From Acidimicrobiales bacterium (lineage in GTDB: Bacteria; Actinomycetota; Acidimicrobiia; Acidimicrobiales; UBA8592): DNA of 37,906 nucleotides. Below the pieces are notes generated by a model that did no database searches, was not told the origin of the DNA, and was given only the letters and a program-made list of their open reading frames with translations. The DNA lies in the NCBI GenBank assembly GCA_030740795.1, contig JASLWO010000034.1, forward strand, positions 1 through 37,906. Direction: 5' to 3'. The translations under genes and the position numbers were made by a program. This document shows, in pieces, positions 25,373 to 33,198 of the stretch. Within the stretch, counting starts at the first letter, position 1. The number at the start of each line of letters is the position of its first letter.

Positions 25373-26679
25373 TTTGCCCACAACCGTTTCGCCTGTTCGT
25401 GAAGTGCCGTTCTAACTGCCTCTTTATCTATGTCAAGAACTTGTTTATCTCTGACCAGCCATTTACCTGCGACCATTACATCTTTAACGTGGGCAGAATT
25501 TCGCCATAAAATGACTTGTTCTACTATGTTCTCTGCAGTCACTGGAGTAGGAAATTTCGCATCAATTATTTGAAGGTCAGCTGAAAACCCTTCATTTAAT
25601 TTCCCTACGTTGGTGAGTCCTAGTGCTTTAGCTCCACCGAAAGTTGCCATCTCTAGTACATTCTGTGCTGACATCACCCCAGGGTCACGCAATCTTGCCT
25701 TATGGACGAGAAATGCTCCTCGCATGACTTCATAGAAGTCATTAATATACCCGTCGCTTCCGAGTCCTATTGTTATTCCTTGATCTAGCAATTCAGGAAT
25801 GGGGGCTATTCCTCCACCTACTTCGCAATTAGCCAGAGGCATATGGGTTACTTTGATTTCGTTTCTCTCGAGAATTTCTTTTTCTTTTTCTGAAAGGTGC
25901 ACGCATTGACTGGCAATGAATTTAGTATTTGTGACTCCAAGGTCTTCATACAGTTCCAGAGGGCGTTTACTGTGGTTTTCTTCGCACCAGACTCCCTCGT
26001 GAGTACCTTCGTTGCAGTGAACGTGGAATCCAAGTCCGCTCTCTTCTGCTTTCTGAAATGCTTGCGAAATGAATTCTTTTGAACACGTAAAGGTTGTATG
26101 AAGGCACATCATCGCTGAGATAAGGTCATCTTCTTTGGTGGCTTCGTGGAGAACCAGATTCTCTTCTATCCCCATCTGTGCAATTCTCTCTCCTGAACGT
26201 TCAGTTGCTTCGAAGCTGAGTATTCCCCTGAGTCCGGTTTCTTTAATGACATCTCTTTGAATCAATAGTCCTCCAGGTAGCGAATTTGGAGCTTCTAAGA
26301 TGTCGTAAAAGGTCGTGGTTCCCGATTGAAGCATCTCTACGCACGCCCATTTAGTTGCCACCGCTATCATTTCTTGGTCTAGCGAATCTTCTATTTTGGG
26401 CCACCAGTAGTCTTTGAGAAATTCCCAAAATCCTTCGGGAGGGTTGTCTAATGGGATTCCGTGTGCCAGAACCCCATATAGGTGAGTATGGGCATTAACA
26501 AACCCAGGTAGGAGAATGTTCTCCGATGCATCAATAACATCATCCTCAGGGTAATTCTTTTGCAACTCTTTATTGCTTGCAACATCAACGACTTTGTTCC
26601 CCATAACACGAACTCCACTTGATTGTCTTGGCAACTGTTCAGCAGATGTGATTAACCAATCGGCGTTGATTATCGTCAT
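25369..26679 (-). CDS. Amidohydrolase, SsnA/AtzA-like deaminase family
   Basis: The 436-residue protein is an amidohydrolase-superfamily deaminase with complete N- and C-terminal beta-sandwich halves. The metal motif is NAHTHLYG (H64, H66); later ligands are in GFHVHCNEG, ASQCVHLS and IGLGSDGY. DYWWPKIEDSLD and LHTTFTCSKEFI recall SsnA, while the general pattern also fits guanine, cytosine and triazine deaminases. Its position between an SDR and xdhC in the hydroxylase operon suggests it removes an amino or halo/alkylamino group from the same heterocycle. The start ATG overlaps the SDR stop (ATGA). It is complete where the paralogue at 12729 is shortened. Confidence 0.85.
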   Translation of the reverse strand: MTIINADWLITSAEQLPRQSSGVRVMGNKVVDVASNKELQKNYPEDDVIDASENILLPGFVNAHTHLYGVLAHGIPLDNPPEGFWEFLKDYWWPKIEDSLDQEMIAVATKWACVEMLQSGTTTFYDILEAPNSLPGGLLIQRDVIKETGLRGILSFEATERSGERIAQMGIEENLVLHEATKEDDLISAMMCLHTTFTCSKEFISQAFQKAEESGLGFHVHCNEGTHEGVWCEENHSKRPLELYEDLGVTNTKFIASQCVHLSEKEKEILERNEIKVTHMPLANCEVGGGIAPIPELLDQGITIGLGSDGYINDFYEVMRGAFLVHKARLRDPGVMSAQNVLEMATFGGAKALGLTNVGKLNEGFSADLQIIDAKFPTPVTAENIVEQVILWRNSAHVKDVMVAGKWLVRDKQVLDIDKEAVRTALHEQAKRLWAK

Positions 26680-27422
26680 GATAAGGCTCCCCCATCTATG
26701 CGTATCGATTCTCCATTAATGTGTCGTGCTTCGTCAGAAGCGAGATATGCAATCAGCCCGGCGACACTTTCAGGCTCTGCGAAACTCGCCAGAGGGCTTT
26801 GTCGTAAAAGTAGATCCATATCGGGTTCCTCTACTGGCGGCATTTTTGACATAGCAGTTTTGATTCCACCTGGATTAACGCAATTCACTTGTAAACCTTC
26901 TTTACCGTATTCAACTGCTAGTGATTTGGTAAGTGCTAGAACTCCGGCTTTGCTTGCTGCGTATGCTACAGAGTATGGGATGCCTGCTAAAGCAGTCGTG
27001 GATGAGGTGTTAACAATTGACCCGCCAGTCTTGAGTAAATATGGAAGGGCCTCTCTGCAAACTAGGAAAGTTCCGGTTAAATTTACCGCTAACGTTTTTT
27101 CAAAATCCTCAACTGAGTGTTCATGACTGTGACGCCATATTTGGATTCCAGCAATATTAATCACTGTGTTTATCGCTCCGAATTCTTTGACCATTTCGTT
27201 GATGGATTCCGTGACATCTTTTTCTTTTGATACATCACAAATCTTGAATCTGACATCTACTCCGTGGTCTGAGCACCGTGCGGCTGTCGTTTCTAACTCT
27301 CTCTCTTGAATGTCAACAAGAAAAAGTGTTGCTCCTTCAGATGCTAGACGAAGAGAAGTGGCTGCTCCGATGCCAGTTGATGCTCCTGTAATAAAGACGG
27401 ATTTACCTTCGAAATGTCCCAT
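26676..27422 (-). CDS. Short-chain dehydrogenase/reductase
   Basis: A classical SDR of 248 residues. The NAD(P)-binding motif TGASTGIG is at 12-19, NIAG at 89-92, the catalytic N114, the serine near 140-141 in NTSSTT, and Y154/K158 in YAASK. The C-terminal INGESIRIDGGA is the usual FabG-like ending. An acidic residue after the second strand (FLVDIQ) favours NAD over NADP. Five bases separate it from the hydroxylase stop upstream, and it overlaps the amidohydrolase downstream. It probably oxidises or reduces an alcohol/ketone in the operon's pathway; the substrate is unknown, and assignment as fatty-acid FabG is unlikely in this context. Confidence 0.9.
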   Translation of the reverse strand: MGHFEGKSVFITGASTGIGAATSLRLASEGATLFLVDIQERELETTAARCSDHGVDVRFKICDVSKEKDVTESINEMVKEFGAINTVINIAGIQIWRHSHEHSVEDFEKTLAVNLTGTFLVCREALPYLLKTGGSIVNTSSTTALAGIPYSVAYAASKAGVLALTKSLAVEYGKEGLQVNCVNPGGIKTAMSKMPPVEEPDMDLLLRQSPLASFAEPESVAGLIAYLASDEARHINGESIRIDGGALS

Positions 27423-27427
27423 ATTGG

Positions 27428-30352
27428 TTAGTTTCTAAGTTCGGAAATTTTTTCCCAAACACGTTCTGGCGTGAACGGAATATCATTTATGGCTGCTCCT
27501 GTAGCATGCAGAATCGCGTTTCTGATCGCCGGAGCAACTCCATCTTTGGGAATTTCAGCAACTGCTTTGGCACCAAATGGCCCTGAGTCTTCCATGGTTT
27601 GGATGAGAAATACTTCGAAATCCGGCATTTCATCTGCTCTGTAGATTTTGTATGGTCCTAGGCTGTCGTTGACCATGCATCCTTCTTCATTGAATGCGTA
27701 CTCTTCGCAGTGCGCGTATCCAAGAGCTTGCAACATGCCTCCTTCGACTTGACCTGATGCAGTTACTGGATTTATGGCTACCCCGCAGTCAACTGCCATG
27801 ACGAGTTTTTGGACTACGACTTGACCAGTTTCTATATCCACTTCAATTTCTGCGAATTGCGCTGCGAAAGGAGCCGGGCATTCGGGTGAAACGTAGGAAG
27901 CTGTTCCCATGATTTGTTCATGGTCTTCAAGGTGGAATGCTTCCATAGCGATATCTTCAATCGAGACAAATGACCCATCTGGGGCGTGGGCTTTTTTGTC
28001 GCGTAGTTCTATTGTGCAGGGTTCTTTCACGTTAAGCATCTTTGCTGCTCGTTCTTTAAGTCGTTCCCGCACTTTCTCTGCTGCGAGTTTTGCAGCTGTC
28101 CCAGAGATGTATGTGGTGCTTGATGCGTAGGCTCCTGTGTCGAATGGAGTCACATCAGTATCTGAAGAATAAACCTGAATATCGCTTAGTGAGACACCTA
28201 AAACTTCAGCTGCAATTTGGCCAAGAACGGTATCCGCTCCTGTTCCAAGGTCAGTTGCTCCTACTAGCATATTGAAAGAACCATCATCATTAATTTTGAT
28301 ACTGCAGCCGCCCATGTCCAGAAATGGGATCGCGGTTCCGTGCATGCAGAAAGCAAATCCAAGTCCTCTGCGAATATTGGGTTTTTCTTTGGGAGAGGTC
28401 CAATTGGGGTCCTCCTTTAGGTGCCACTTGATTGCCCGTTTACCTTGGGCCACACACTCTTCTATTCCATTAGATGTGATTCGCGGGTACTCCTCAATAT
28501 CAGCTGGGTCAACAGCGCGTTCTCCAAGGTGGGGAGCGATATTGAGCTCATCTCCTACTTTGACCCAGTTAAGCCTTTTGAACTCAATTGGGTCCATCTC
28601 AAGAGCGTGAGCTATATCTTCCATATGTGCTTCAAGAGCAAATTCGGCTTGTGGTGCTCCGTAACCCCGATATGCACCTGCTACTGGAATGTTGGTGTAA
28701 ACGACATCACAATCAAATTTTTTGTTCTCAGCGTTATAGGAAGTCAGCCCTCGGAGTCCAGCAACAGTTTGAACTGTTTGACCATGGGTCCCATATGGTC
28801 CGGTATTCCCAATCAGTCGCAGATTCTGTGAAACCAATTTGCCTTCCTTAGTTACCCCTGTAGTGAAGGTAAGCGTTTGCGGATGGCGTGTACGTGAGCC
28901 TATAAACTCTTCACTGCGATCTAATTCTAATTTGACAGGACGTCTTGTCGCTATTGCAAGATGAGCAACGATATCTTCTATAAGCATTTCTTGTTTAGCG
29001 CCGAATCCGCCACCAATCCGAGGTTTTATTACACGTACATCTTTAATATCACGATTGACTAAAGGAGCGAGCATTCTACGAACGTGGAATGGAACTTGAG
29101 TCGCTGTTCGAACTACTAGTCTTTCATCGCCATCCAACCAAGCAACAGAAATGTGGGGTTCTATCGGGACTTGTTGGACTTGATGCACCCTAAACGTATC
29201 TTCAAAAACATGGTCAGCTTCTTCGGCCCCCTTTTCAACATTTCCGCGCTCAGCTTCAATACGAAGGACTATATTTCTTTCTGCATTGAAGATTTCTTCG
29301 GTATCGTCTTCATCATGTATTACAGGAGAATCGGGTTCTAACGCTTCAATCTCATCAAGTACATGTGGAAGGACTTCATATTTTACTTTTATTAACTTGA
29401 TCGCCTCTTTGGCAATCTGCTCCGTTTCTGCAGCTACAGCAGCGACACGATCACCAACGTGACGCACCTTATTATCAAAACTTACTTGATCATGAGGGTG
29501 AGGGTTGGGCCAGCTTTGCCCTCCTGATGCGTATTTAGTTCTTGGCATATTCTTGTAATGAAGCACAGCGTGCACACCTGGAAGAGCGACTGCTTTAGAA
29601 TCATCAATGTCAATTATCCTGGCATGCGCGTGTGGGCTTCGAAGTACCTTTGCTGTCAATTGCCCTCTTTCTTCGAAATCATCGGTAAAAGCAGGGTTGC
29701 CTTTGACGAGGCGTACTGCATCTACCTTTACTTCAGGTTTCCCTACCACTGCCATTTCTGGGACGTCTTTAGATGGGATGACTCTTGGAATCGCAGCAGA
29801 AGCAATCGGACCTACATCAGTAGGGTCAACTTCTGCGGGGTTACTCCCATCAGTTAACGGGGGAAGGTAAATCGGTCCAAAAGGTTCATTTGTTTCTCCA
29901 CGCATAAGCGCCGCTGCCCTTAGAACTGCTTCAACAGGCTTTATATAGGCTGTTTCTCTATCTAAAATTCCTGAAAGCATATCTCTCACTTCGCTTTCCG
30001 AGGGATTCGGATTTTTCTTTATCAGCGCCCAGGTTCCCAAAATCATAGCCGGAGTTGAGTAACCAGATTGCATGGCTCCTGTCGCTACAAATGCTATTTG
30101 GATTGGATGAAGTTCGGATTGGTTGAACCATTCAACCGTAATAACTTCATGCCCATCAATTTGAGCTGCAAGCATGCAATCAGTGTTAATGAGCTTGCCG
30201 TTAATCAGCACAGCTGATGCCCCTGTCTCGCCTGTGTCAGATCCGTACCGGACGCTTATCATCCCTTTTCTTCGAAGAAGCTGGAGAAGAGTTTCGTAAA
30301 GTTCTATATCTTCCGAAACTATTTTTTCATTTAATTTGAAAGCAATTTTCAT
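27428..30352 (-). CDS. Molybdopterin hydroxylase with N-terminal ferredoxin-like domain lacking all cluster cysteines
   Basis: A 974-residue xanthine dehydrogenase-family protein. Residues 1-150 align with the two-cluster iron-sulfur subunit, but the eight ligand positions are S38, T43, S46, D58 and S96, S99, D131, E133. Spacing (x4, x2, x11; x2, x31, x1) is identical to the intact subunit at 5158-5676. C59 sits one position off a ligand. Residues from about 205 form the Mo domain: GGGFGAKQ (447-454), AYRGYGAPQ, TDLGTGADTVLGQ and the catalytic-base position E933 in GAKAVAE. The purine-binding Glu position holds Q454, suggesting a different substrate. The ATG overlaps the FAD-subunit stop (ATGA). 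The frame is uninterrupted over 2.9 kb, so the cysteine loss is not a frameshift. It may be a clusterless hydroxylase, or it may borrow an iron-sulfur partner. Confidence 0.88.
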   Translation of the reverse strand: MKIAFKLNEKIVSEDIELYETLLQLLRRKGMISVRYGSDTGETGASAVLINGKLINTDCMLAAQIDGHEVITVEWFNQSELHPIQIAFVATGAMQSGYSTPAMILGTWALIKKNPNPSESEVRDMLSGILDRETAYIKPVEAVLRAAALMRGETNEPFGPIYLPPLTDGSNPAEVDPTDVGPIASAAIPRVIPSKDVPEMAVVGKPEVKVDAVRLVKGNPAFTDDFEERGQLTAKVLRSPHAHARIIDIDDSKAVALPGVHAVLHYKNMPRTKYASGGQSWPNPHPHDQVSFDNKVRHVGDRVAAVAAETEQIAKEAIKLIKVKYEVLPHVLDEIEALEPDSPVIHDEDDTEEIFNAERNIVLRIEAERGNVEKGAEEADHVFEDTFRVHQVQQVPIEPHISVAWLDGDERLVVRTATQVPFHVRRMLAPLVNRDIKDVRVIKPRIGGGFGAKQEMLIEDIVAHLAIATRRPVKLELDRSEEFIGSRTRHPQTLTFTTGVTKEGKLVSQNLRLIGNTGPYGTHGQTVQTVAGLRGLTSYNAENKKFDCDVVYTNIPVAGAYRGYGAPQAEFALEAHMEDIAHALEMDPIEFKRLNWVKVGDELNIAPHLGERAVDPADIEEYPRITSNGIEECVAQGKRAIKWHLKEDPNWTSPKEKPNIRRGLGFAFCMHGTAIPFLDMGGCSIKINDDGSFNMLVGATDLGTGADTVLGQIAAEVLGVSLSDIQVYSSDTDVTPFDTGAYASSTTYISGTAAKLAAEKVRERLKERAAKMLNVKEPCTIELRDKKAHAPDGSFVSIEDIAMEAFHLEDHEQIMGTASYVSPECPAPFAAQFAEIEVDIETGQVVVQKLVMAVDCGVAINPVTASGQVEGGMLQALGYAHCEEYAFNEEGCMVNDSLGPYKIYRADEMPDFEVFLIQTMEDSGPFGAKAVAEIPKDGVAPAIRNAILHATGAAINDIPFTPERVWEKISELRN

Positions 30353-31101
30353 TGGCTAATCTCCATCATCACCCGTTGGTAAAGAACTGATGCAAGATGT
30401 GACCGGTATGCGACTGATCCTCTGAAATCTTCTTTGGGCTTAAGCGCCTTAAGTTCATTTTTAGCTCTTACTAGTATCGGGGTATCCCCTACGCCGGTAA
30501 ACGCCACTCGGATTTTGCCACCGTTACTTTTTGTGGCGGCGGCCGAAACGATAGGAGTATCCATAGGTGTCCTGCTGACCGACTGGAATGATGTAAGTAG
30601 ATCCTCTTCGCCTGTTGTTATTCGGATAGAGGTGATGATCTCTTTCGCTAGTTTAGTTTGAAGGTATTCATCTAAATCAATCCAAGTTTCACCATTTATT
30701 TCTATTTCGGCAGCGAATGCTAAAAGCCCAGCTAGAAGGACACTCTCCGCATCTGCTAACGCGATTGTGCCCCCTAATGTGGCTTGATTCCTAAGGGCTG
30801 AAGGCAATTCTCTTCGCGCAAGGTTTCGAAGGATCTCCGGTATTTCTACTGCTGTCTCTATCTCTGAGATTCGGGTCATGGACCCAATGGTTACTTGTTT
30901 ATCACCGGATTCTTTCAGGACAGATATCTTATCGAAATCCAACTCTTGAAGATCTACGATTTGGACTCCATCACCTCCTTGTTTCAGGATTGACGGAACC
31001 GCATCTGTGCCCCCGCCTACAACTATGGCGTTTGGCTGGGATGCAAGTTCAATAGCCTCTTTGAGGCTTACGGGTCGGTGATAGGCTAGTACGCTTGGCA
31101 T
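30349..31101 (-). CDS. Xanthine dehydrogenase family FAD-binding subunit (CoxM-like)
   Basis: The FAD subunit that opens the minus-strand operon, 250 residues from ATG 31101. The first flavin motif is VVGGGTDAVPSIL, and the second is ATLGGTIALADAE, which keeps TLGG and an Asp but departs from the common GNxxxxSPAGD form seen in the subunit at 4314. FAD binding is therefore likely but less certain. I chose ATG 31101 because an AGAGAGG ribosome-binding site lies 8 nt upstream and the family's usual N-terminus (LAYHRPVSLKEAIEL) starts there. A TTG at 31203 would add 34 unrelated residues and would sit too close to the proposed promoter. It overlaps the Mo gene by 4 nt, and its partner has no iron-sulfur cysteines. 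Confidence 0.85.
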   Translation of the reverse strand: MPSVLAYHRPVSLKEAIELASQPNAIVVGGGTDAVPSILKQGGDGVQIVDLQELDFDKISVLKESGDKQVTIGSMTRISEIETAVEIPEILRNLARRELPSALRNQATLGGTIALADAESVLLAGLLAFAAEIEINGETWIDLDEYLQTKLAKEIITSIRITTGEEDLLTSFQSVSRTPMDTPIVSAAATKSNGGKIRVAFTGVGDTPILVRAKNELKALKPKEDFRGSVAYRSHLASVLYQRVMMEISQ

Positions 31102-31109
31102 ACCAAAAT

Positions 31110-31116
31110 CCTCTCT
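31110..31116 (-). promoter_or_regulatory. Ribosome-binding site that decides the FAD-subunit start
   Basis: On the minus strand this reads AGAGAGG, 8 nt before ATG 31101. It is the best Shine-Dalgarno match near any candidate start of this gene and supports the shorter protein. Confidence 0.6.
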
Positions 31117-31218
31117 AATCGGCCCTTCCGGGGATACGCCACCGGTTGAGTACAACTCAAATTGTGACTCTAAATTTAGCCTATAGAGTAACGGCCAGTC
31201 CAACGGTTCCTTCGAATC

Positions 31219-31246
31219 ATTATAAAAGTTACGTTTTTTCGTTGAA
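31219..31246 (-). promoter_or_regulatory. Predicted promoter of the eight-gene minus-strand operon
   Basis: On the minus strand a perfect TATAAT -10 hexamer occupies 31224-31219, preceded after 16 nt by TTCAAC (31246-31241), a weak -35 match. Transcription would begin near 31212, giving a leader of about 110 nt before ATG 31101. I see no clear riboswitch or attenuator in the leader. The 31204-31328 gap otherwise holds no gene. Confidence 0.5.
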
Positions 31247-31328
31247 TAGTAGTAACGGGAACTATAAAACCCGAACTAGTTCTACTCGAAACGAAATGGT
31301 GTCATGTTAGTAACAATTAGTGTGACAG

Positions 31329-31607
31329 ATGACCCCTGCTCCGCCTCTCTCTCATCAGGTAATTAATAGTATTATGAGGGTAGCGAAGATCGTGAAACAT
31401 AATATATCAATGCTAATAGCAACAACAATCTGGATGCTTACGATGGCTTTGAGTTATGCTGCTCTCATTTTCACGGGGAGTATGCTTGACGGCGAGAAGG
31501 CATCAGGTATTAGCGTCACGACTGCATGGTCTGTCATAGGAATAGGCCTAGTAGGTTGTGTCCTTCTTCCAGTGGTTGTCGTTATCAGCAACAAACGTAA
31601 AAACTAA
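31329..31607 (+). CDS. Small two-helix membrane protein, unknown function
   Basis: A 92-residue reading frame with two hydrophobic segments, roughly residues 28-52 and 64-87, and a basic C-terminus (SNKRKN), as expected for a small integral membrane protein with both ends in the cytoplasm. I do not recognise the family. Support for it being real is the membrane-protein composition, its position in a gap that would otherwise be empty, and TAGTGT (31318-31323), a TANNNT hexamer 5 nt before the ATG. It has no ribosome-binding site. An internal ATG at 31374 is an alternative start. It converges on the MFS gene with 15 bp between stops. Confidence 0.5.
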   Translation: MTPAPPLSHQVINSIMRVAKIVKHNISMLIATTIWMLTMALSYAALIFTGSMLDGEKASGISVTTAWSVIGIGLVGCVLLPVVVVISNKRKN

Positions 31608-31622
31608 ATATCTTTTTCGAAT

Positions 31623-33116
31623 TCACATAGAAAGCGGGAGAATTCTCTTCAGCTTTGACTTGCGAATGAGAGATATGGCTACAGCCATGCCAATGAGGGA
31701 AGTTCCGATTCCCAAAACATGGATCCATGCAAAACCACTACCGATAGCCTGACTTGTTGAGTCACTAATTGAAAGGTTTTCCCCGCTTAAAACATTGCGT
31801 ACTGCCTCAACATCACCTGTTTTATGGTTTACAACAGCGAGCAGAATCGCTCCCGCCATCGCAACTCCATAGGAGATAGATAAAGTTCTTATGAACTGAT
31901 GAGCGCTGTTTGATCTTCCCATTTCAGAAGGGTCGCTCTTAGATTGAAGGAGTGTGAGTCCAGAGGTGGAAATAAAGCCAATGGAGAAACCTACTAGAAA
32001 GAACGAAAAGAAAAGAACTGGCAATGCCCACCCTAAAGCAACACTTGTTCCGGCTAGGCAAACCGACAATGGCATCATTAAAGAGCCTAAGAGAATGACT
32101 TCTTCTTCCTTGCGAGAGTTTAGAAGCCTACTTGCCAAGAATGCTGAAATAGTCCACCCCACGGTAACAAAAACAACTGAGAAAGCTGCGAGAGTTTCTG
32201 AACGCCCTCTAGTCGTTTGCATGTATAGCGGTAAATAATTATCGATGGCTAACCCGGTTAGGACTGCTAATCCGGCGACTAAGTGAATTCTATTTAAAGG
32301 AAATCTAGTGAGGTGCTGTCGTTCTAATACAGGTTTGGGGTGCCTTCCTGAATGACTCCAATAGACGCGAGCCGCTATGAATGCCACAGAGAATAAGATC
32401 ACTGAAGCTATCCAACGAGAAGCTATCTGGGTTACGGCGACTAGGGAAGACGTGATCGCCACGGAAAGCACAGTGATGCCTGTTGCATCAAACTCAATGT
32501 CTCGGAGGCGTCGGGTTTCGTCAGTATCCGGTAGAGTGCCCCAACCCATAAATAGTGCCAAAGTCGTGATTGGAAGTTGGACGAAAAAGATAAGTCTCCA
32601 TCCCCCAAATTCTAACAAAACGGCTGCTAAGGCTGGGCCCCCCAATCCAAGGGTGCCCCATACCATTGAATTTGCAGCGAATGCTTGTGGTCTTAGTGAG
32701 TCGGGGTATGCCAAGCCCACCGATGCTAGTGCAACTGCGATTACTAGACCTCCCCCAATTCCTTGCAACGCCCGAAAGATTATGAGCATTTGGAGGTTGG
32801 GGGCAACGGCTGCTGCCAAGCTAGTAAGAAGAAACCAAATTCCTGTAATACGGAATGTCTTCCGAACCCCAATTGCATCAATAATTGGGCCTGCAGCGAT
32901 AGCCGCTATCGCTGAAGTTGCTAGAAATGATGTGATCACCCATGGGGTGAGAGATACATTACCTAGATCTTTCGTGATATTAGGAAGTGCGGCTACGATA
33001 GCTAACCCATCAAATGCGGCGACTGCGACTACGGTCAAGTTTGCAAGGGTAATTGGTAGAAGTTTCCCACTCCATATACTCGCATTGTTGTTCGCTTCTG
33101 AAGTTGAGGTTGCCAC
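31623..33116 (-). CDS. MFS transporter, DHA2-like drug:H+ antiporter
   Basis: A major facilitator superfamily exporter of about 497 residues with roughly fourteen predicted membrane helices, as in the EmrB/QacA (DHA2) group. TM1 carries VAAFDGLAIVAALPNI, and GPIIDAIGVRKTFRITG is the conserved loop between helices 2 and 3. RALQGIGGGLVIAVALA is the helix 4/5 signature of drug:proton antiporters. It would export organic compounds across the inner membrane. The frame extends to a TTG at 33164, but GTG 33116 places the first helix at a normal distance from the N-terminus; neither start has a strong ribosome-binding site. It faces the anchored-protein gene divergently. The substrate is unknown. Confidence 0.87.
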   Translation of the reverse strand: MATSTSEANNNASIWSGKLLPITLANLTVVAVAAFDGLAIVAALPNITKDLGNVSLTPWVITSFLATSAIAAIAAGPIIDAIGVRKTFRITGIWFLLTSLAAAVAPNLQMLIIFRALQGIGGGLVIAVALASVGLAYPDSLRPQAFAANSMVWGTLGLGGPALAAVLLEFGGWRLIFFVQLPITTLALFMGWGTLPDTDETRRLRDIEFDATGITVLSVAITSSLVAVTQIASRWIASVILFSVAFIAARVYWSHSGRHPKPVLERQHLTRFPLNRIHLVAGLAVLTGLAIDNYLPLYMQTTRGRSETLAAFSVVFVTVGWTISAFLASRLLNSRKEEEVILLGSLMMPLSVCLAGTSVALGWALPVLFFSFFLVGFSIGFISTSGLTLLQSKSDPSEMGRSNSAHQFIRTLSISYGVAMAGAILLAVVNHKTGDVEAVRNVLSGENLSISDSTSQAIGSGFAWIHVLGIGTSLIGMAVAISLIRKSKLKRILPLSM

Positions 33117-33184
33117 GGGAGAAGAGTATCTCGCGCAGCCTCTTAGATGCGGAATGATCCACAATTAGAGCGACGCTAAAGGGC

Positions 33185-33190
33185 TAGCAT
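33185..33190 (+). promoter_or_regulatory. Candidate -10 element for a leaderless transcript
   Basis: TAGCAT fits TANNNT and ends 8 nt before ATG 33199, with no Shine-Dalgarno sequence between them. Confidence 0.3.
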
Positions 33191-33198
33191 GTTAAGTG

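Noticed and set aside
29954-30241. Loss of the cluster cysteines as a sequencing or frameshift artefact
   Set aside because: Eight independent replacements at exact ligand positions, with unchanged spacing and conserved surroundings in one open frame, cannot come from a shift or a few base errors.
31102-31203. Longer FAD subunit starting at TTG 31203
   Set aside because: The extra 34 residues do not match the family, the TTG lies about 9 nt from the predicted transcription start, and ATG 31101 has a good ribosome-binding site.
32377-33168. 263-codon plus-strand reading frame opposite the MFS gene
   Set aside because: It mirrors the membrane-protein frame, has low-complexity Ala/Thr/Pro composition and no recognisable domain, while the minus-strand product is a clear transporter.
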